Part shown: piece by piece, positions 9,237 through 17,839 of the stretch | How the letters are laid out: each line of letters opens with the position of its first letter | Position numbering within the stretch: position 1 is the stretch's first letter | DNA from: Pseudolactococcus raffinolactis NBRC 100932 | GTDB lineage: Bacteria; Bacillota; Bacilli; Lactobacillales; Streptococcaceae | DNA: 64,000 nt | Assembly: GCF_001591765.1 (NCBI RefSeq) | Contig: NZ_BCVN01000005.1 | Span: 16,080 to 80,079 of the forward strand | Direction of reading: 5' to 3' | Notes under the pieces: model-generated | Seen by the model: the letters and a program-made list of their open reading frames with translations, nothing else | Told to the model about the DNA's origin: nothing | Database searches by the model: none | Position numbers and translations under genes: made by a program

Positions 9237-9242
9237 TAAAAT
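9237..9242 (+). promoter_or_regulatory. Leaderless promoter of the DUF1129 gene
   Basis: TGT-TAAAAT extended -10 box with exactly 6 nt between its last base and the ATG at 9249. The predicted transcript begins at the start codon. AGGA inside the gap would not be transcribed if so. Confidence 0.6.
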
Positions 9243-9248
9243 AGGACT

Positions 9249-9929
9249 ATGGAAAATTATATTGAACAATTAACAGCTAAAAATAGCGAATACATTCACG
9301 TGGTGACGCGTGAACTTGTCAAAATCGACAAGTCTGATGAAGAAATCAAAGCCATTTTATCAGATATTCTGCCACAAATTGTTGCCGCTCAAGATCAACG
9401 TGTGTTGGCTAAGGATATTTTAGGCACACCGTCCGAATTCACTGCCAAATATGCGCCTGCGGTTGTTGGAGGCAAATCTGGTAAAACAACGGCGAGTCAA
9501 AACGACAACGAGACACCTGTCCTCATGTGGTTAGACAGTTCTCTACTCATGCTTGGGGTTTTGGCCTTAATGAATGGGCTTATGGCCATCTTTAGTAAAA
9601 ATGCTAAGACCTATGGTTTGATTACACTCATAACCATGAGTTTAGCGGCTGGTTTCGTGATGTATCTCATGTTCCGCCTCATCTATAAACCACAGAGCGA
9701 AGGCAAAAAAACAACGAACTTCAAAACTTTTGCCACTTTAACGCTTGCCTTTCTAGGCTGGATTACCGTCTTTAGTTTAACCATGTTGATTCCAAAAGAA
9801 ATCAACATTTCGCCAGTCGGCTATGTTACAGCAATTATCGGTGCGTTGGCACTGGGTATTCGTTACTTACTCAAACGTCAATACCACATTAAATCAACCA
9901 TGGCGACACAACCATCTCAAAAAGCCTGA
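9249..9929 (+). CDS. DUF1129 family membrane protein
   Basis: A 226-aa protein with a soluble N-terminal helical part (residues 1-90, DUF1129 start NYIEQLTAKNSEYIHVVTR, with a region KIDKSDEEIKAILSDILP). Four hydrophobic segments follow, near 93-112, 118-140, 160-182 and 188-207, and a basic tail. The N-terminal half resembles the DUF1700/DUF1129 group of small-helix plus membrane proteins that often pair with PadR regulators, but no PadR gene is beside it here. Function unknown. It stands alone with a leaderless-type promoter and its own terminator. Confidence 0.75.
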   Translation: MENYIEQLTAKNSEYIHVVTRELVKIDKSDEEIKAILSDILPQIVAAQDQRVLAKDILGTPSEFTAKYAPAVVGGKSGKTTASQNDNETPVLMWLDSSLLMLGVLALMNGLMAIFSKNAKTYGLITLITMSLAAGFVMYLMFRLIYKPQSEGKKTTNFKTFATLTLAFLGWITVFSLTMLIPKEINISPVGYVTAIIGALALGIRYLLKRQYHIKSTMATQPSQKA

Positions 9930-9949
9930 GCTTTCCAAATCCTAAAATG

Positions 9950-9984
9950 AATCGTCTGAGAAATTTTTCCTAGACGATTTTTTT
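9950..9984 (+). terminator. Intrinsic terminator of the DUF1129 gene
   Basis: AATCGTCT (9950-9957) pairs with AGACGATT (9972-9979) around a 14-nt loop and is followed by a T run. Confidence 0.8.
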
Positions 9985-10019
9985 GATTGAATAATCCCAA
10001 CTAGACTGGCACCTATATT

Positions 10020-10049
10020 ATAAAAAAAGAAGCGCTCCTAAAGCTCTTC
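10020..10049 (-). terminator. Likely terminator of the DEAD-box helicase gene
   Basis: On the minus strand GAAG-A-GC pairs with GC-G-CTTC (10029-10035 with 10043-10049), one internal mismatch, 7-nt loop, followed by seven T. Confidence 0.6.
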
Positions 10050-10123
10050 CCTTCATTTTACTTGCTTAACAGACAAGCTTTACATCTAACTGTTTGTCTA
10101 GTTTCAAAAAATATTACCGATTA

Positions 10124-11587
10124 TCACTCATATTTACCAGCATTAGCACGGGAGACCTTGCGCACGCGCCCTTTAATCTTCTCAGCCTGCAAAGCCTTGA
10201 GAACTTGCTTGCCTTTACCGTTCAAAATCTCAACAAAAGTCGACACATCAATAATCGAGATAACCCCGATATCATCGCCAGTAATCCCCGGGATATTGGT
10301 AATCGCGCCAACCACATCACCTGCTCGCAACTTCGTTTTCTTACCGGCATTGATATGCAGTTTCATGATATCATCCTTAAAAACAGCACTTTTCGCTGTT
10401 TTGACGATCATTTCACGTTTTTGCTTAGCGGTAAATGTAGGTAAGCGCTTCTCGAATAGGCTGATACTTGGCAGTTGCATCTCAGCGATTTCTGCATCGA
10501 TAGCCAGCTGCTCAGACTCAATTTTAGCAAAATCACTTCTTTGGGCACTGCTGACCAAAGAAACAGCCTGTCCCGTTTTTTCAAAGCGTGCTGTCCGTCC
10601 GATACGATGTGTATAACTTTCAGGGTTATCAGGCAAATCATAGTTATAAACTGCTGCGATATCGGCCACATCAATCCCACGCGCCGCAACATCAGTTGCA
10701 ATCAAAAATCTAAAATAGTTGTGTTTAAAGTCGTTAATGACACGCGTTCTATCGCGCTGTTCCATCCCGCCATGCAAGGTCTCTGCCTTAACATTTTTCT
10801 GAGCCAAGAAATCTGCGATGGCATCAACTGCTGCCCGAGTATTGGCAAAGATGATGGCTGAGTCAGGATTACCAAGCACTAAGAGTTGATAGAGGTTCTC
10901 TAACTTATCTGCTTTATCCACCAAGTAGAAAGTCTGATCAATCCGTTTAGCCACGGTATTTGTCGCCTTTACTTCAATCAAAGCAGGTTGCTTGATATAA
11001 AAGTCCGACACATCCATGACCGCTTGCGGTAGGGTCGCAGAAAATAGCGCAACTTGACGCTTGACTGGCAACTGCTCAAAAATCGCATCTACCTGCTCCA
11101 TAAAGCCCATGCTGAGCATCTCATCGACTTCATCTAGGACGACGAACTTGACTTGATCAAGCTGAATCGTGCCCTGGTCGATATGATCCAGCAGTCGTCC
11201 AGGTGTCGCGACAACGACGTGCGTCCGCTCTTTGAGGTTACGCGCCTGCGCTTGAAAAGAAGAATGACCGATTAAAGTTTCGACTTTAATCCGCTTAAAA
11301 CGTCCAATGTTAAAGATTTCCTCGCCAATTTGTAGCGCCAACTCGCGTGTTGGTGCTAGGACAATAGCCTGCGGGCGACGCTCTTCCCAGACGATGTTTT
11401 CAACCAAAGGAATGGCAAAAGCCGCTGTTTTGCCGCTCCCTGTTTGTGATTTGACTAGCAAATCTTGGCCTTTGGCGAATGTTGTAATCACTGCTTCTTG
11501 CACCTGAGTAGGTGTCGTATAGTTTAAGGCCGTCAGAGCCTTCTGCGTTTCTGCACTAATCTGTAGTGCTTCAAATGTATTTTCCAT
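10124..11587 (-). CDS. dbpA: DbpA/YxiN-type DEAD-box RNA helicase
   Basis: ATP-dependent RNA helicase, probably acting on 23S rRNA during large-subunit assembly. Helicase motifs are in order: Q motif near TPTQVQEAV, Walker A SQTGSGKTAAF, Ia PTRELALQ, II as DEVDEML (Val in place of Ala), III FSATLP, and VI HRIGRTAR. The C-terminal 75 residues contain the DbpA RNA-binding fold (KLHINAGKKTKLRAGDVVGAI with DIGVISIID). This domain separates DbpA/YxiN from general CshA helicases and gives the 487-aa length. TGG-TATAAT (11596-11601) lies 8 nt before the ATG with no ribosome binding site, so the mRNA is probably leaderless. Confidence 0.9.
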   Translation of the reverse strand: MENTFEALQISAETQKALTALNYTTPTQVQEAVITTFAKGQDLLVKSQTGSGKTAAFAIPLVENIVWEERRPQAIVLAPTRELALQIGEEIFNIGRFKRIKVETLIGHSSFQAQARNLKERTHVVVATPGRLLDHIDQGTIQLDQVKFVVLDEVDEMLSMGFMEQVDAIFEQLPVKRQVALFSATLPQAVMDVSDFYIKQPALIEVKATNTVAKRIDQTFYLVDKADKLENLYQLLVLGNPDSAIIFANTRAAVDAIADFLAQKNVKAETLHGGMEQRDRTRVINDFKHNYFRFLIATDVAARGIDVADIAAVYNYDLPDNPESYTHRIGRTARFEKTGQAVSLVSSAQRSDFAKIESEQLAIDAEIAEMQLPSISLFEKRLPTFTAKQKREMIVKTAKSAVFKDDIMKLHINAGKKTKLRAGDVVGAITNIPGITGDDIGVISIIDVSTFVEILNGKGKQVLKALQAEKIKGRVRKVSRANAGKYE

Positions 11588-11595
11588 ATTGCCTG

Positions 11596-11601
11596 ATTAT
11601 A
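11596..11601 (-). promoter_or_regulatory. Leaderless-type promoter of dbpA
   Basis: TGG-TATAAT extended -10 box on the minus strand with an 8-nt gap to the ATG at 11587. The predicted leader is zero to two nucleotides. Confidence 0.6.
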
Positions 11602-11641
11602 CCATAAAAAAGGACTACTGACGGCTCGCATTCACTGTAAA

Positions 11642-11666
11642 ATAAAAAAGAAGATCATCTTCTTTC
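11642..11666 (-). terminator. Terminator after the two small membrane-protein genes
   Basis: AAAGAAGAT-ATCTTCTTT type palindrome centred near 11655. On the minus strand it is followed by TTTTTTATT. Confidence 0.75.
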
Positions 11667-11672
11667 AAATAT

Positions 11673-12353
11673 TTAATGGAATAGATCAAACTGAATCAAC
11701 CGGTCAACCCCAAACAGCTGTAGGATAAATTGTATGGCAATGACAACTGAGATAAATGCCAGAATTTTTTGCTTTTGGACTTTTCGTGTCGCAATCTGTG
11801 CTTTATAATTATCTAGTAGACCTTGTCTATCTAGTAAAATTGAATCAACGTATGGCACTTTTTCGGACAAAATTTTCCAAAATTCATCCCAAGACTTGTC
11901 CTCTAAGACTGAAAAATTTAAAATTAGTAACTTTTGACCCGCCCTCGTTTCAAGTAAGTTTTTCTGAACTTTCTCAGGCAATGTGGCTGCTAAGACATCT
12001 GAAAAACCTAGTAAAATTTGATAGCCGTTCCCATTATCCTCAAAGGTTTCGTCGTAAGCCAAAAAGTCTAAATCATCAAGTCTGACAGACTTTAAAGCTT
12101 GTTCGGAAAACATTAATGTCTCTTGCTCAAATTTAAGAGCATACGGATGAGCTAGCAAGCGTAAAGACAAACCGATTGCGAGAATGATAACTAAAATAGC
12201 ACAGATAATTGGCAGGACAATCCCCACCCCATCTTGACCTAACGTATCCAAAATAGGTGACGCAAAGAATAGGAGTACGAAAAGAATACTCCCCAAAAAT
12301 AAAACTATCGCAACACGCGAAAATAAGTCTCCTCGATCATAATTAACTGTCAT
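11673..12353 (-). CDS. Hypothetical membrane protein, 226 aa
   Basis: I do not recognise this family. Two transmembrane helices lie near residues 12-32 and 42-66. A soluble domain of about 120 residues follows, containing KFEQETLMFSEQALKSVRLDDLDF, which has the strand pattern of a PH-like (bPH) domain. A third hydrophobic segment lies near 197-215. It overlaps the upstream gene by ATGA (12350-12353), so the pair is translationally coupled. The two proteins probably work together at the membrane, but no role can be assigned. A terminator follows. Confidence 0.65.
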   Translation of the reverse strand: MTVNYDRGDLFSRVAIVLFLGSILFVLLFFASPILDTLGQDGVGIVLPIICAILVIILAIGLSLRLLAHPYALKFEQETLMFSEQALKSVRLDDLDFLAYDETFEDNGNGYQILLGFSDVLAATLPEKVQKNLLETRAGQKLLILNFSVLEDKSWDEFWKILSEKVPYVDSILLDRQGLLDNYKAQIATRKVQKQKILAFISVVIAIQFILQLFGVDRLIQFDLFH

Positions 12354-12799
12354 GATTTTTCCCTCACAAGATGATAAGTTCTAACCGTCTTACCTGTCTG
12401 CCAATCACACACAACGAGTGAGGCCAATTTATTTTGATGTGCAGGATAAATCCAAATATATCTGAGATGTCTATCTTCTTTATTTAATTTAAATCCAAGC
12501 CAACGCATCTTATCATCTTTACCTTTACTGATTGTATGATTATGGCTCGCATAATCATATCTGAACCAGATCTCACGTTCATCATCAGAAACACGAATTT
12601 GCTTAATGACGTTAGCCTTTCGGCTATCAAGCACAATCGATTCTCCAGTTTTCTCATCTGTTCCCTTATAAATACCACGCTGAGATTCTGGAAAATAATA
12701 AGCTAGCATCGGATAAATTTTTAACAAGGCTACTAATAATATCCCACTAGCAATTGCCAACAAAAAGACCTTCCATCCTAGTATCTTTACACTTTTCAT
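12350..12799 (-). CDS. Hypothetical protein with N-terminal membrane anchor, 149 aa
   Basis: A single hydrophobic segment (roughly residues 8-28, VFLLAIASGILLVALLKIY) is followed by a soluble, charged domain of about 115 residues. That domain has many alternating hydrophobic residues, suggesting a beta fold (GIYKGTDEKTGESIVLDS; RHLRYIWIYPAHQN). No lipobox is visible. Two adjacent ATG codons exist (12802 and 12799); the second has the better distance to the GGGAG ribosome binding site. A TATAAT box lies near 12815-12820. Family unrecognised; co-transcribed with the following membrane protein. Confidence 0.65.
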   Translation of the reverse strand: MKSVKILGWKVFLLAIASGILLVALLKIYPMLAYYFPESQRGIYKGTDEKTGESIVLDSRKANVIKQIRVSDDEREIWFRYDYASHNHTISKGKDDKMRWLGFKLNKEDRHLRYIWIYPAHQNKLASLVVCDWQTGKTVRTYHLVREKS

Positions 12800-12912
12800 C
12801 ATTCTCCCAATTCTGTTATTATATACATATATTTTAACACATAAAACTTTAATTGTCCGTCCCTATTTGATCATGATATCGTTGTATCCCTACCAAAAAG
12901 CAAAGCAGGTAC

Positions 12913-12998
12913 AAAGTGTTCAGCCACTAAAAGAGAAAAGCAAACACTTTACCAATTTCGAATTGTTTCCCAGAAACAATACGAAATTGGTATTTTTT
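12913..12998 (+). other. Nested hairpins ending in a T run (orphan terminator or small RNA end)
   Basis: AAAGTGTT (12913-12920) can pair with AACACTTT (12943-12950). Directly after it, ACCAATTTCG (12951-12960) plus ATTGTTTC (12962-12969) pairs with GAAACAAT (12973-12980) plus CGAAATTGGT (12982-12991). That gives 18 pairs with one mismatch and a 3-nt loop, followed by six T. No plus-strand gene lies upstream, so this may be the 3' end of an unannotated RNA. Confidence 0.55.
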
Positions 12999-13050
12999 AT
13001 AATGGCGAATCCTGCTTGCTTGGTAATTCATCCAAAACGACACAATAATA

Positions 13051-13101
13051 GACTGTGACCAATTTCCATTAACACGAAAAATCGGTCACAGTCCATTTTT
13101 T
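13051..13101 (+). terminator. Second orphan plus-strand terminator-like hairpin
   Basis: GACTGTGACC (13051-13060) pairs perfectly with GGTCACAGTC (13084-13093). The stem is followed by CA and six T. It lacks a plus-strand gene upstream. Confidence 0.6.
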
Positions 13102-13139
13102 AGAGAACTTTTATCTCAGCCTCGTTTCAATTCCGTTAG

Positions 13140-13263
13140 CAGTTCACCAGAAAATTCAACTAAGCTTTGGCTATAAGCTACAAAGCTAGACAAGGAAAAG
13201 AGAGGCTTACGTATTTAGTTACGAAGTCTCTCTTCAAAGTTATAGAGTATAGCGAAGCGAATC
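13140..13263. repeat. Degenerate neighbouring copy of the tandem repeat
   Basis: The stretch begins with GTTCACCAGAAAATT and AAGCTTTGGCT, like the junction of two full units, then diverges. Its interior holds a different hairpin, AAGAGAG around 13198-13204 against CTCTCTT around 13228-13234, enclosing TACGTATTTAGTTACG. It looks like an older, drifted unit. Confidence 0.5.
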
Positions 13264-13576
13264 AACTTTGGCTTAAATTTTCAAGAAATTCGAGGCACGG
13301 CATGACGAAGCGTACTTAGATACGTGAGCTACGATGTAACGAAGCAATTCGCCAAAAAATTTAGCCAAACTTTGGCTTAAATTTTCAAGAAATTCGAGGC
13401 ACAGCATGGCGAAACGTACTTAGGTACGTGAGCTATGATGTAACCAAGAGGTTCACCAAGAAATTTAGCCAAACTTTGGGTTAAATTTTCAAGAAATTCG
13501 AGGCACAGCATGGCGAAGCGTACTTAGGTACGTGAGCTATGATGTAACGAAGAAGTTCGCCAGAAAATTTAAGCCA
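13264..13576. repeat. Three tandem 104-bp repeats with inverted ends, downstream of pepC
   Basis: Copies start at 13264, 13368 and 13472, a spacing of exactly 104 bp; the last copy is one base longer. Each begins with ACTTTGGSTTAAATTTTCAA and ends with an inverted version of the same segment (GAAAATTTAAGCCAAAG in the last copy). Each unit can therefore fold back on itself. A central CGTAC-TTAG-GTACG hairpin is conserved in the second and third copies. The last copy overlaps the final codons and stop of pepC. Copies two and three differ at only a handful of positions. Confidence 0.9.
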
Positions 13577-14888
13577 AAGCGCCCATAGGATCCCACGGGA
13601 GAAGAACCTCCGGCTCAGCCTCATAGGCAGCCAACTCTTCAGCAGTCAAGAATTCTTTTCTGACAACGATTTGGTAAGTATATTCGTCCATCCAAGCATC
13701 AGATGCTGTGAAGTAACCTTTTTTACCAACTTTTTCGCCCCAAGAGTTTTCGACTTTCCATTTAAGGGAATTGCCAGCAGCGTCCAAGTCAACACCAGTC
13801 AAGACCATGGCATGCGTCATCAATGACTCAGAGTAGTCCAAACGGCTAGCTTTATCTTGTGTAAAGTCCAAATCCATGGCTGAGAAGTCATAGGCATCCA
13901 TGGTCAAAAGACCATCTTGACGGTTGGAAACTTGACCAACATCACAGCCAAACCAAACTGTTTCACCAGCTTGCATTTGTGCGATTGCCAATTTTTTGAA
14001 ACGGTCCATTTCAACATTCAGGTGACGGACATCACGCGCACCAATGACATTTCCTAAAAACTCAACCGTGTAAGATTTGTTATAAGGTTTGTCAGCAGTT
14101 GGTGCATTGATCACACTCACGTAGTCATCCAACTTGATGTCAACAAATTTTTCGTAAAAAGCTTGTGGTGTGATATCTTCGAATTTGTGGAATTGGTCAT
14201 CTTTATCCCGGTATTCAAAGTCAAATTTTTGTGGTGGCAAGCCAAGTGTCATGGCAAGATAGTTGAAGATTTCTTGCAAGAGTTCAGCTTTTTTCGCAGC
14301 CACATCGACACCATTTTGGATCAAGTCACGCAAGATTTGTGCATCTTGGCGCAAGATTTTGTTAAGATATTGATCCAACTCACGGCTGGCACTTGATGAG
14401 ATAGACTCAGGATAGATGTCTTTTGGCACGACACCATATTTTTGGAACAAGGCCACGACCATGTCCCATTGTCCGCCATCTTGTTGGGGCACATCAAGCA
14501 AGAATTTCAACTTGCGATCGCCGATTTCAAGATCACTTGTACCGATGATTTGTTCAAGGAACCAGTTTGATTTTTCATATTTGTCCCAGAAGAAGGTATA
14601 AGCTTGTGACAACTCGAAGTTTTCCAACTTGAACTCTGTCAAAATTTTATGACGGAAAGTGTTCAAAGCTGCAAACATCCAACAACGACCTGATTGTTTT
14701 TGGTTGCTGACGGGATCATTTGTCAAGTCAACTGAGAAAACAGGCAAATTCGCTGCATGTGATGCACGATTTTCAAGCGCATTGAGCAAGCCATTTTTAG
14801 TCGCTGCATTTTCCACTGCACTAAATTTGGCATTTTTTTGATAGTTATCAAATAAAGATTGTGTAAATTCTGATGTTAGTTCTGTCAT
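13569..14888 (-). CDS. pepC: Aminopeptidase C (bleomycin hydrolase-type cysteine peptidase)
   Basis: Cytoplasmic C1-family aminopeptidase that removes N-terminal residues from casein-type peptides. The catalytic cysteine lies in QKQSGRCWMFAALNTFRHK near residue 69, the histidine in SLMTHAMVLTGVD, and the asparagine in KVENSWGE. The 439-aa length and C-terminal tail ending in Ala are as expected for the self-capping hexamer family. GGAGG precedes the ATG, with a TATACT -10 box upstream. Its last codons and stop lie inside the outermost copy of a 104-bp repeat, so its 3' untranslated region would be highly structured. Confidence 0.96.
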   Translation of the reverse strand: MTELTSEFTQSLFDNYQKNAKFSAVENAATKNGLLNALENRASHAANLPVFSVDLTNDPVSNQKQSGRCWMFAALNTFRHKILTEFKLENFELSQAYTFFWDKYEKSNWFLEQIIGTSDLEIGDRKLKFLLDVPQQDGGQWDMVVALFQKYGVVPKDIYPESISSSASRELDQYLNKILRQDAQILRDLIQNGVDVAAKKAELLQEIFNYLAMTLGLPPQKFDFEYRDKDDQFHKFEDITPQAFYEKFVDIKLDDYVSVINAPTADKPYNKSYTVEFLGNVIGARDVRHLNVEMDRFKKLAIAQMQAGETVWFGCDVGQVSNRQDGLLTMDAYDFSAMDLDFTQDKASRLDYSESLMTHAMVLTGVDLDAAGNSLKWKVENSWGEKVGKKGYFTASDAWMDEYTYQIVVRKEFLTAEELAAYEAEPEVLLPWDPMGALA

Positions 14889-14961
14889 TTTAATCCTCCA
14901 AAGAATAGTATAACACTTTTCTAAGCGTATCTCATAAATTTACTTTATATAATTCATGTCA

Positions 14962-15001
14962 TAAAAATCGACTCACGCTAAGATAGCACAAGTCGATTTT
15001 C
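14962..15001 (-). terminator. Intrinsic terminator of the pncB-nadE-nadD operon
   Basis: AAAATCGACT and AGTCGATTTT (14964-14973 with 14991-15000) form a 10-bp stem, extended inside by partial GTGC/GCGTG pairing. A T run follows on the minus strand. Confidence 0.75.
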
Positions 15002-15009
15002 TCCTGACC

Positions 15010-15576
15010 TTACCGGTATAATCCGTTTTGATCAATGTAGGCCAGCACCTCAGCTGGCAATAAAAAATTGGGCCGATGATTGGCTTGTAAGCTCTCTCGG
15101 ATATAACTTGAGGAGATATTCAGCAAGGGTAAATCCATCATTTGAACGGGATATTTCGGCGCAGTCAAAACAGTTTGGTCACGTCTAACAGCCACGAATT
15201 GTACCATTTGCATCAGGTCATCAATCCTGTACCATTTTTCTAAATAATCCACCATATCGCCACCGATGATGAAAAAATACTCGTTTTCAGGATGCTCAGC
15301 GGTCAGTTTCGCCATGGTATCGTAAGTATAAGACTTGCCACCCCGCTTAATCTCTGACAAGTTAAGCGTCAACTTGGGATAGTCCTGCAAGGCAAGTCGT
15401 AGCATCTCTACCCGGTGTTTGGCTGAAATTGTCGTTTTGGTATCAACGTGCGGTGGCTCATTTTCAGGCATCAATTGAACTTCATCCAAGTTCAATAGTT
15501 GCTGGATTTGATCTGCAATGAAGAGGTGGGCGTGATGAACCGGATTAAAGTTCCCCCCTAAAATGCCGATTCTCAT
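15010..15576 (-). CDS. nadD: Nicotinate-nucleotide adenylyltransferase
   Basis: Transfers AMP from ATP to nicotinate mononucleotide, giving deamido-NAD. Nucleotidyltransferase signature [12 protein letters not shown] near the N-terminus (GxFxPxHxGH type) and the C-terminal [10 protein letters not shown] motif are both present; length 188 aa is typical. The ATG overlaps the nadE stop by four bases (15573-15576). It is the last gene of pncB-nadE-nadD, which together form the Preiss-Handler salvage route from nicotinate to NAD. In other streptococci nadD often sits with yqeK; no yqeK is next to it here. Confidence 0.95.
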   Translation of the reverse strand: MRIGILGGNFNPVHHAHLFIADQIQQLLNLDEVQLMPENEPPHVDTKTTISAKHRVEMLRLALQDYPKLTLNLSEIKRGGKSYTYDTMAKLTAEHPENEYFFIIGGDMVDYLEKWYRIDDLMQMVQFVAVRRDQTVLTAPKYPVQMMDLPLLNISSSYIRESLQANHRPNFLLPAEVLAYIDQNGLYR

Positions 15577-16400
15577 GCGCGCCAGAAATCGTCAAATATC
15601 GTGATTGGTAGATGACGTTTATGCTCCGTTTTCAGCCACCAGTTCTCGATGACAGCACGCGCGTCCGTAGCAATCTCACGGCCTTCCAAGTAATCGTCGA
15701 TGTTATCGTAAGTCACACCTAGTGCCACTTCATCAGCTAAGCCTGGTTTGCCATCTTCTAAATCCGCTGTTGGGATTTTTTCATAGATCGTTGGATCTGC
15801 TTCTAGATAAGCTAATAACTGCTTGCCTTGACGTTTGTTGAGGCGGAAAAGCGGTAAAATATCCGCACCACCATCACCAAATTTGGTGAAGAAGCCTGTG
15901 ATGTTTTCAGCTGCATGGTCCGTCCCAAGTACAGCACCCGAATGGGCACCAGCAATGGCATACTGAGTGATCATGCGTTGGCGTGCCTTAATATTGCCTT
16001 TGTTAAAGTCTGTAATGTCAAGACCAGCCTCAGTCAAGGCCTCAATTTCACCGTCGACAGCGCTTTTGATATTGACCGTCAAACTGACATCTGGTTGGAT
16101 GAAAGCCAATGCTTTTTGAGCATCATCTTCATCATGTTGCACGCCATAAGGCAAACGAACAGCGATGAATTGATAGGCAGCATCACCTGTCTCAGCACGC
16201 AACTCTTCGATAGCAAGCTGTGCCAAACGACCAGCCAAGCTCGAATCCTGACCACCTGAAATGCCTAAAACGAGACTTTTCAAAAACGGATATTGTTTGA
16301 GATAATCCTTCAAAAAATCTACAGAGCGTCGCACTTCCTCTGCTGGTGAAATCTCAGGTTTTACCCCTAATGTTGCGATAATGTCATCTTGTAAGGTCAT
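15573..16400 (-). CDS. nadE: NH3-dependent NAD synthetase
   Basis: Amidates deamido-NAD to NAD with ATP and ammonia. The PP-loop motif [17 protein letters not shown] lies near residue 46, and the deamido-NAD site includes [19 protein letters not shown] and [11 protein letters not shown]. At 275 aa it lacks a glutaminase domain, so it is the short ammonia-using form. It overlaps pncB upstream (16397-16400) and nadD downstream by ATGA junctions, implying translational coupling of the three-gene operon. Confidence 0.96.
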   Translation of the reverse strand: MTLQDDIIATLGVKPEISPAEEVRRSVDFLKDYLKQYPFLKSLVLGISGGQDSSLAGRLAQLAIEELRAETGDAAYQFIAVRLPYGVQHDEDDAQKALAFIQPDVSLTVNIKSAVDGEIEALTEAGLDITDFNKGNIKARQRMITQYAIAGAHSGAVLGTDHAAENITGFFTKFGDGGADILPLFRLNKRQGKQLLAYLEADPTIYEKIPTADLEDGKPGLADEVALGVTYDNIDDYLEGREIATDARAVIENWWLKTEHKRHLPITIFDDFWRA

Positions 16401-17836
16401 TTATAAACATCCTTTCTCACTTGGTCAATCAGTTTCATTTTATTATCCCAGACATCCTGCGCCAAATCGACAGGGTAATCTTGCGGATTTAAATCACGTT
16501 TATACTCATCCCATAGATCATCTAACTTCTCTTTAAAATAAGCCTTGATTTCTTGCAATGCTGGCAAATCATAAATCAACCGACCTTTTTCAAAGACAGG
16601 AACCAACAAAGGTCTCGCTGTGAAGTTGGTCAATTTTTTATTAATATAAGTGTAGGTTGGGTGGAACATGAAAATCTCATCTGATGCATTTGGATCGACA
16701 TTAGCAAACGTGATATAGTCTCCCTCAGATTTGTTCTTATCCAAACTGCGAATCCGCCAGACTTGTTTTTTACCTGGCGTTGAGACCTTCTCAGCATTAC
16801 TTGAGAGCTTAATCGTATCACGCATGTCACCAGTCTCCGTTTCAATCGCAACGATTTTATACACGGCACCAAGTGCAGGCTGATCATAAGCCGTGATGAG
16901 CTTTGTTCCCACACCCCAGACATCAATTTTAGCCTTCTGCATCTTGAGATTAAGAATGGTATTCTCATCTAAGTCATTAGACGCATAGATTCTCGCCTCA
17001 GTAAACCCTGCGTCATCAAGCTGTTCACGGACTTTCTTAGAAATATAAGCCATGTCACCAGAGTCGATACGGACGCCTTGGAAATTAATCTGATCACCCA
17101 TTTCTTTTGCGACTTTAATGGCTGCAGGCACACCGATTTTCAGCGTGTCATAAGTATCCACTAGGAAAACACAATCTCGATGCGTTGTCGCATAAGCTTT
17201 AAAAGCATCATAGTCATTACCATACGCTTGGACCAGCGAGTGGGCATGTGTGCCTGATACCGGAATACCAAAAAGCTTCCCTGCCCGAACGTTAGAGGTC
17301 GCATCCGCACCGCCGATCACAGCAGCACGCGTCCCCCAAATCGCAGCATCCATTTCCTGAGCTCGACGTGTACCGAACTCAAGTAAAGGCTCATCACCAA
17401 TCACCGACTTGATCCGCGCCGCTTTGGTAGCAATCAAGGTTTGGAAGTTGACGATGTTGAGGATGGCTGTTTCGACCAACTGGCACTGTGCCAATGGACC
17501 TTCAACTTGAAGAATCGGCTCGTTAGCGAAAACGAGATCACCCTCCAGCGCCGATCTCACGTCACAAGTAAAACGTAAGTCAGCGAGGTAAGCTAAAAAG
17601 TTTTCAGGGTAGCCTAGCTCCCGCAAATAAGCGATATCATCAGCGTCGAAATGGAGGTCTCGCAAATAGCCTACGACACGTTCTAAACCTGCGAAAACGG
17701 CATAGCCATTCTTAAAAGGCATATCTCGGAAGTAAACTTCGAATACTGAATTGCGTTCAGAAATCCCTTGTTCGAAATAGACTTGCATCATGTTGATCTG
17801 GTAGAGATCGGTATGTAATACTAAATTATCTGTCAT
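16397..17836 (-). CDS. pncB: Nicotinate phosphoribosyltransferase
   Basis: Joins nicotinate to PRPP to give nicotinate mononucleotide, the entry step of NAD salvage. The start [19 protein letters not shown] and [19 protein letters not shown] are family hallmarks. The histidine that is phosphorylated by ATP lies in [14 protein letters not shown]. Length 479 aa agrees with Gram-positive PncB. Only 3 bases separate its start from the mtnN stop at 17840, so pncB may be co-transcribed with mtnN, the MacP-like gene, nudF and possibly glmU upstream. Confidence 0.95.
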   Translation of the reverse strand: MTDNLVLHTDLYQINMMQVYFEQGISERNSVFEVYFRDMPFKNGYAVFAGLERVVGYLRDLHFDADDIAYLRELGYPENFLAYLADLRFTCDVRSALEGDLVFANEPILQVEGPLAQCQLVETAILNIVNFQTLIATKAARIKSVIGDEPLLEFGTRRAQEMDAAIWGTRAAVIGGADATSNVRAGKLFGIPVSGTHAHSLVQAYGNDYDAFKAYATTHRDCVFLVDTYDTLKIGVPAAIKVAKEMGDQINFQGVRIDSGDMAYISKKVREQLDDAGFTEARIYASNDLDENTILNLKMQKAKIDVWGVGTKLITAYDQPALGAVYKIVAIETETGDMRDTIKLSSNAEKVSTPGKKQVWRIRSLDKNKSEGDYITFANVDPNASDEIFMFHPTYTYINKKLTNFTARPLLVPVFEKGRLIYDLPALQEIKAYFKEKLDDLWDEYKRDLNPQDYPVDLAQDVWDNKMKLIDQVRKDVYK

Positions 17837-17839
17837 GTT

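Larger units (their letters stand above)
12800..13568. other. 769-bp gene-free region with hairpins and tandem repeats
   Basis: No convincing gene is present. The left part (12810-13101) holds nested inverted repeats and two T-tailed hairpins readable on the plus strand. The right part (about 13140-13576) holds one degenerate and three near-identical 104-bp repeats that run into the 3' end of pepC. An open frame of 63 codons at 12867-13058 has no ribosome binding site and is interrupted by the first hairpin, so I do not call it. Confidence 0.75.

Noticed and set aside
12867..13058. 63-codon frame in the gene-free region before pepC
   Set aside because: No ribosome binding site, no protein-like pattern, and it contains an 18-bp hairpin with T run.
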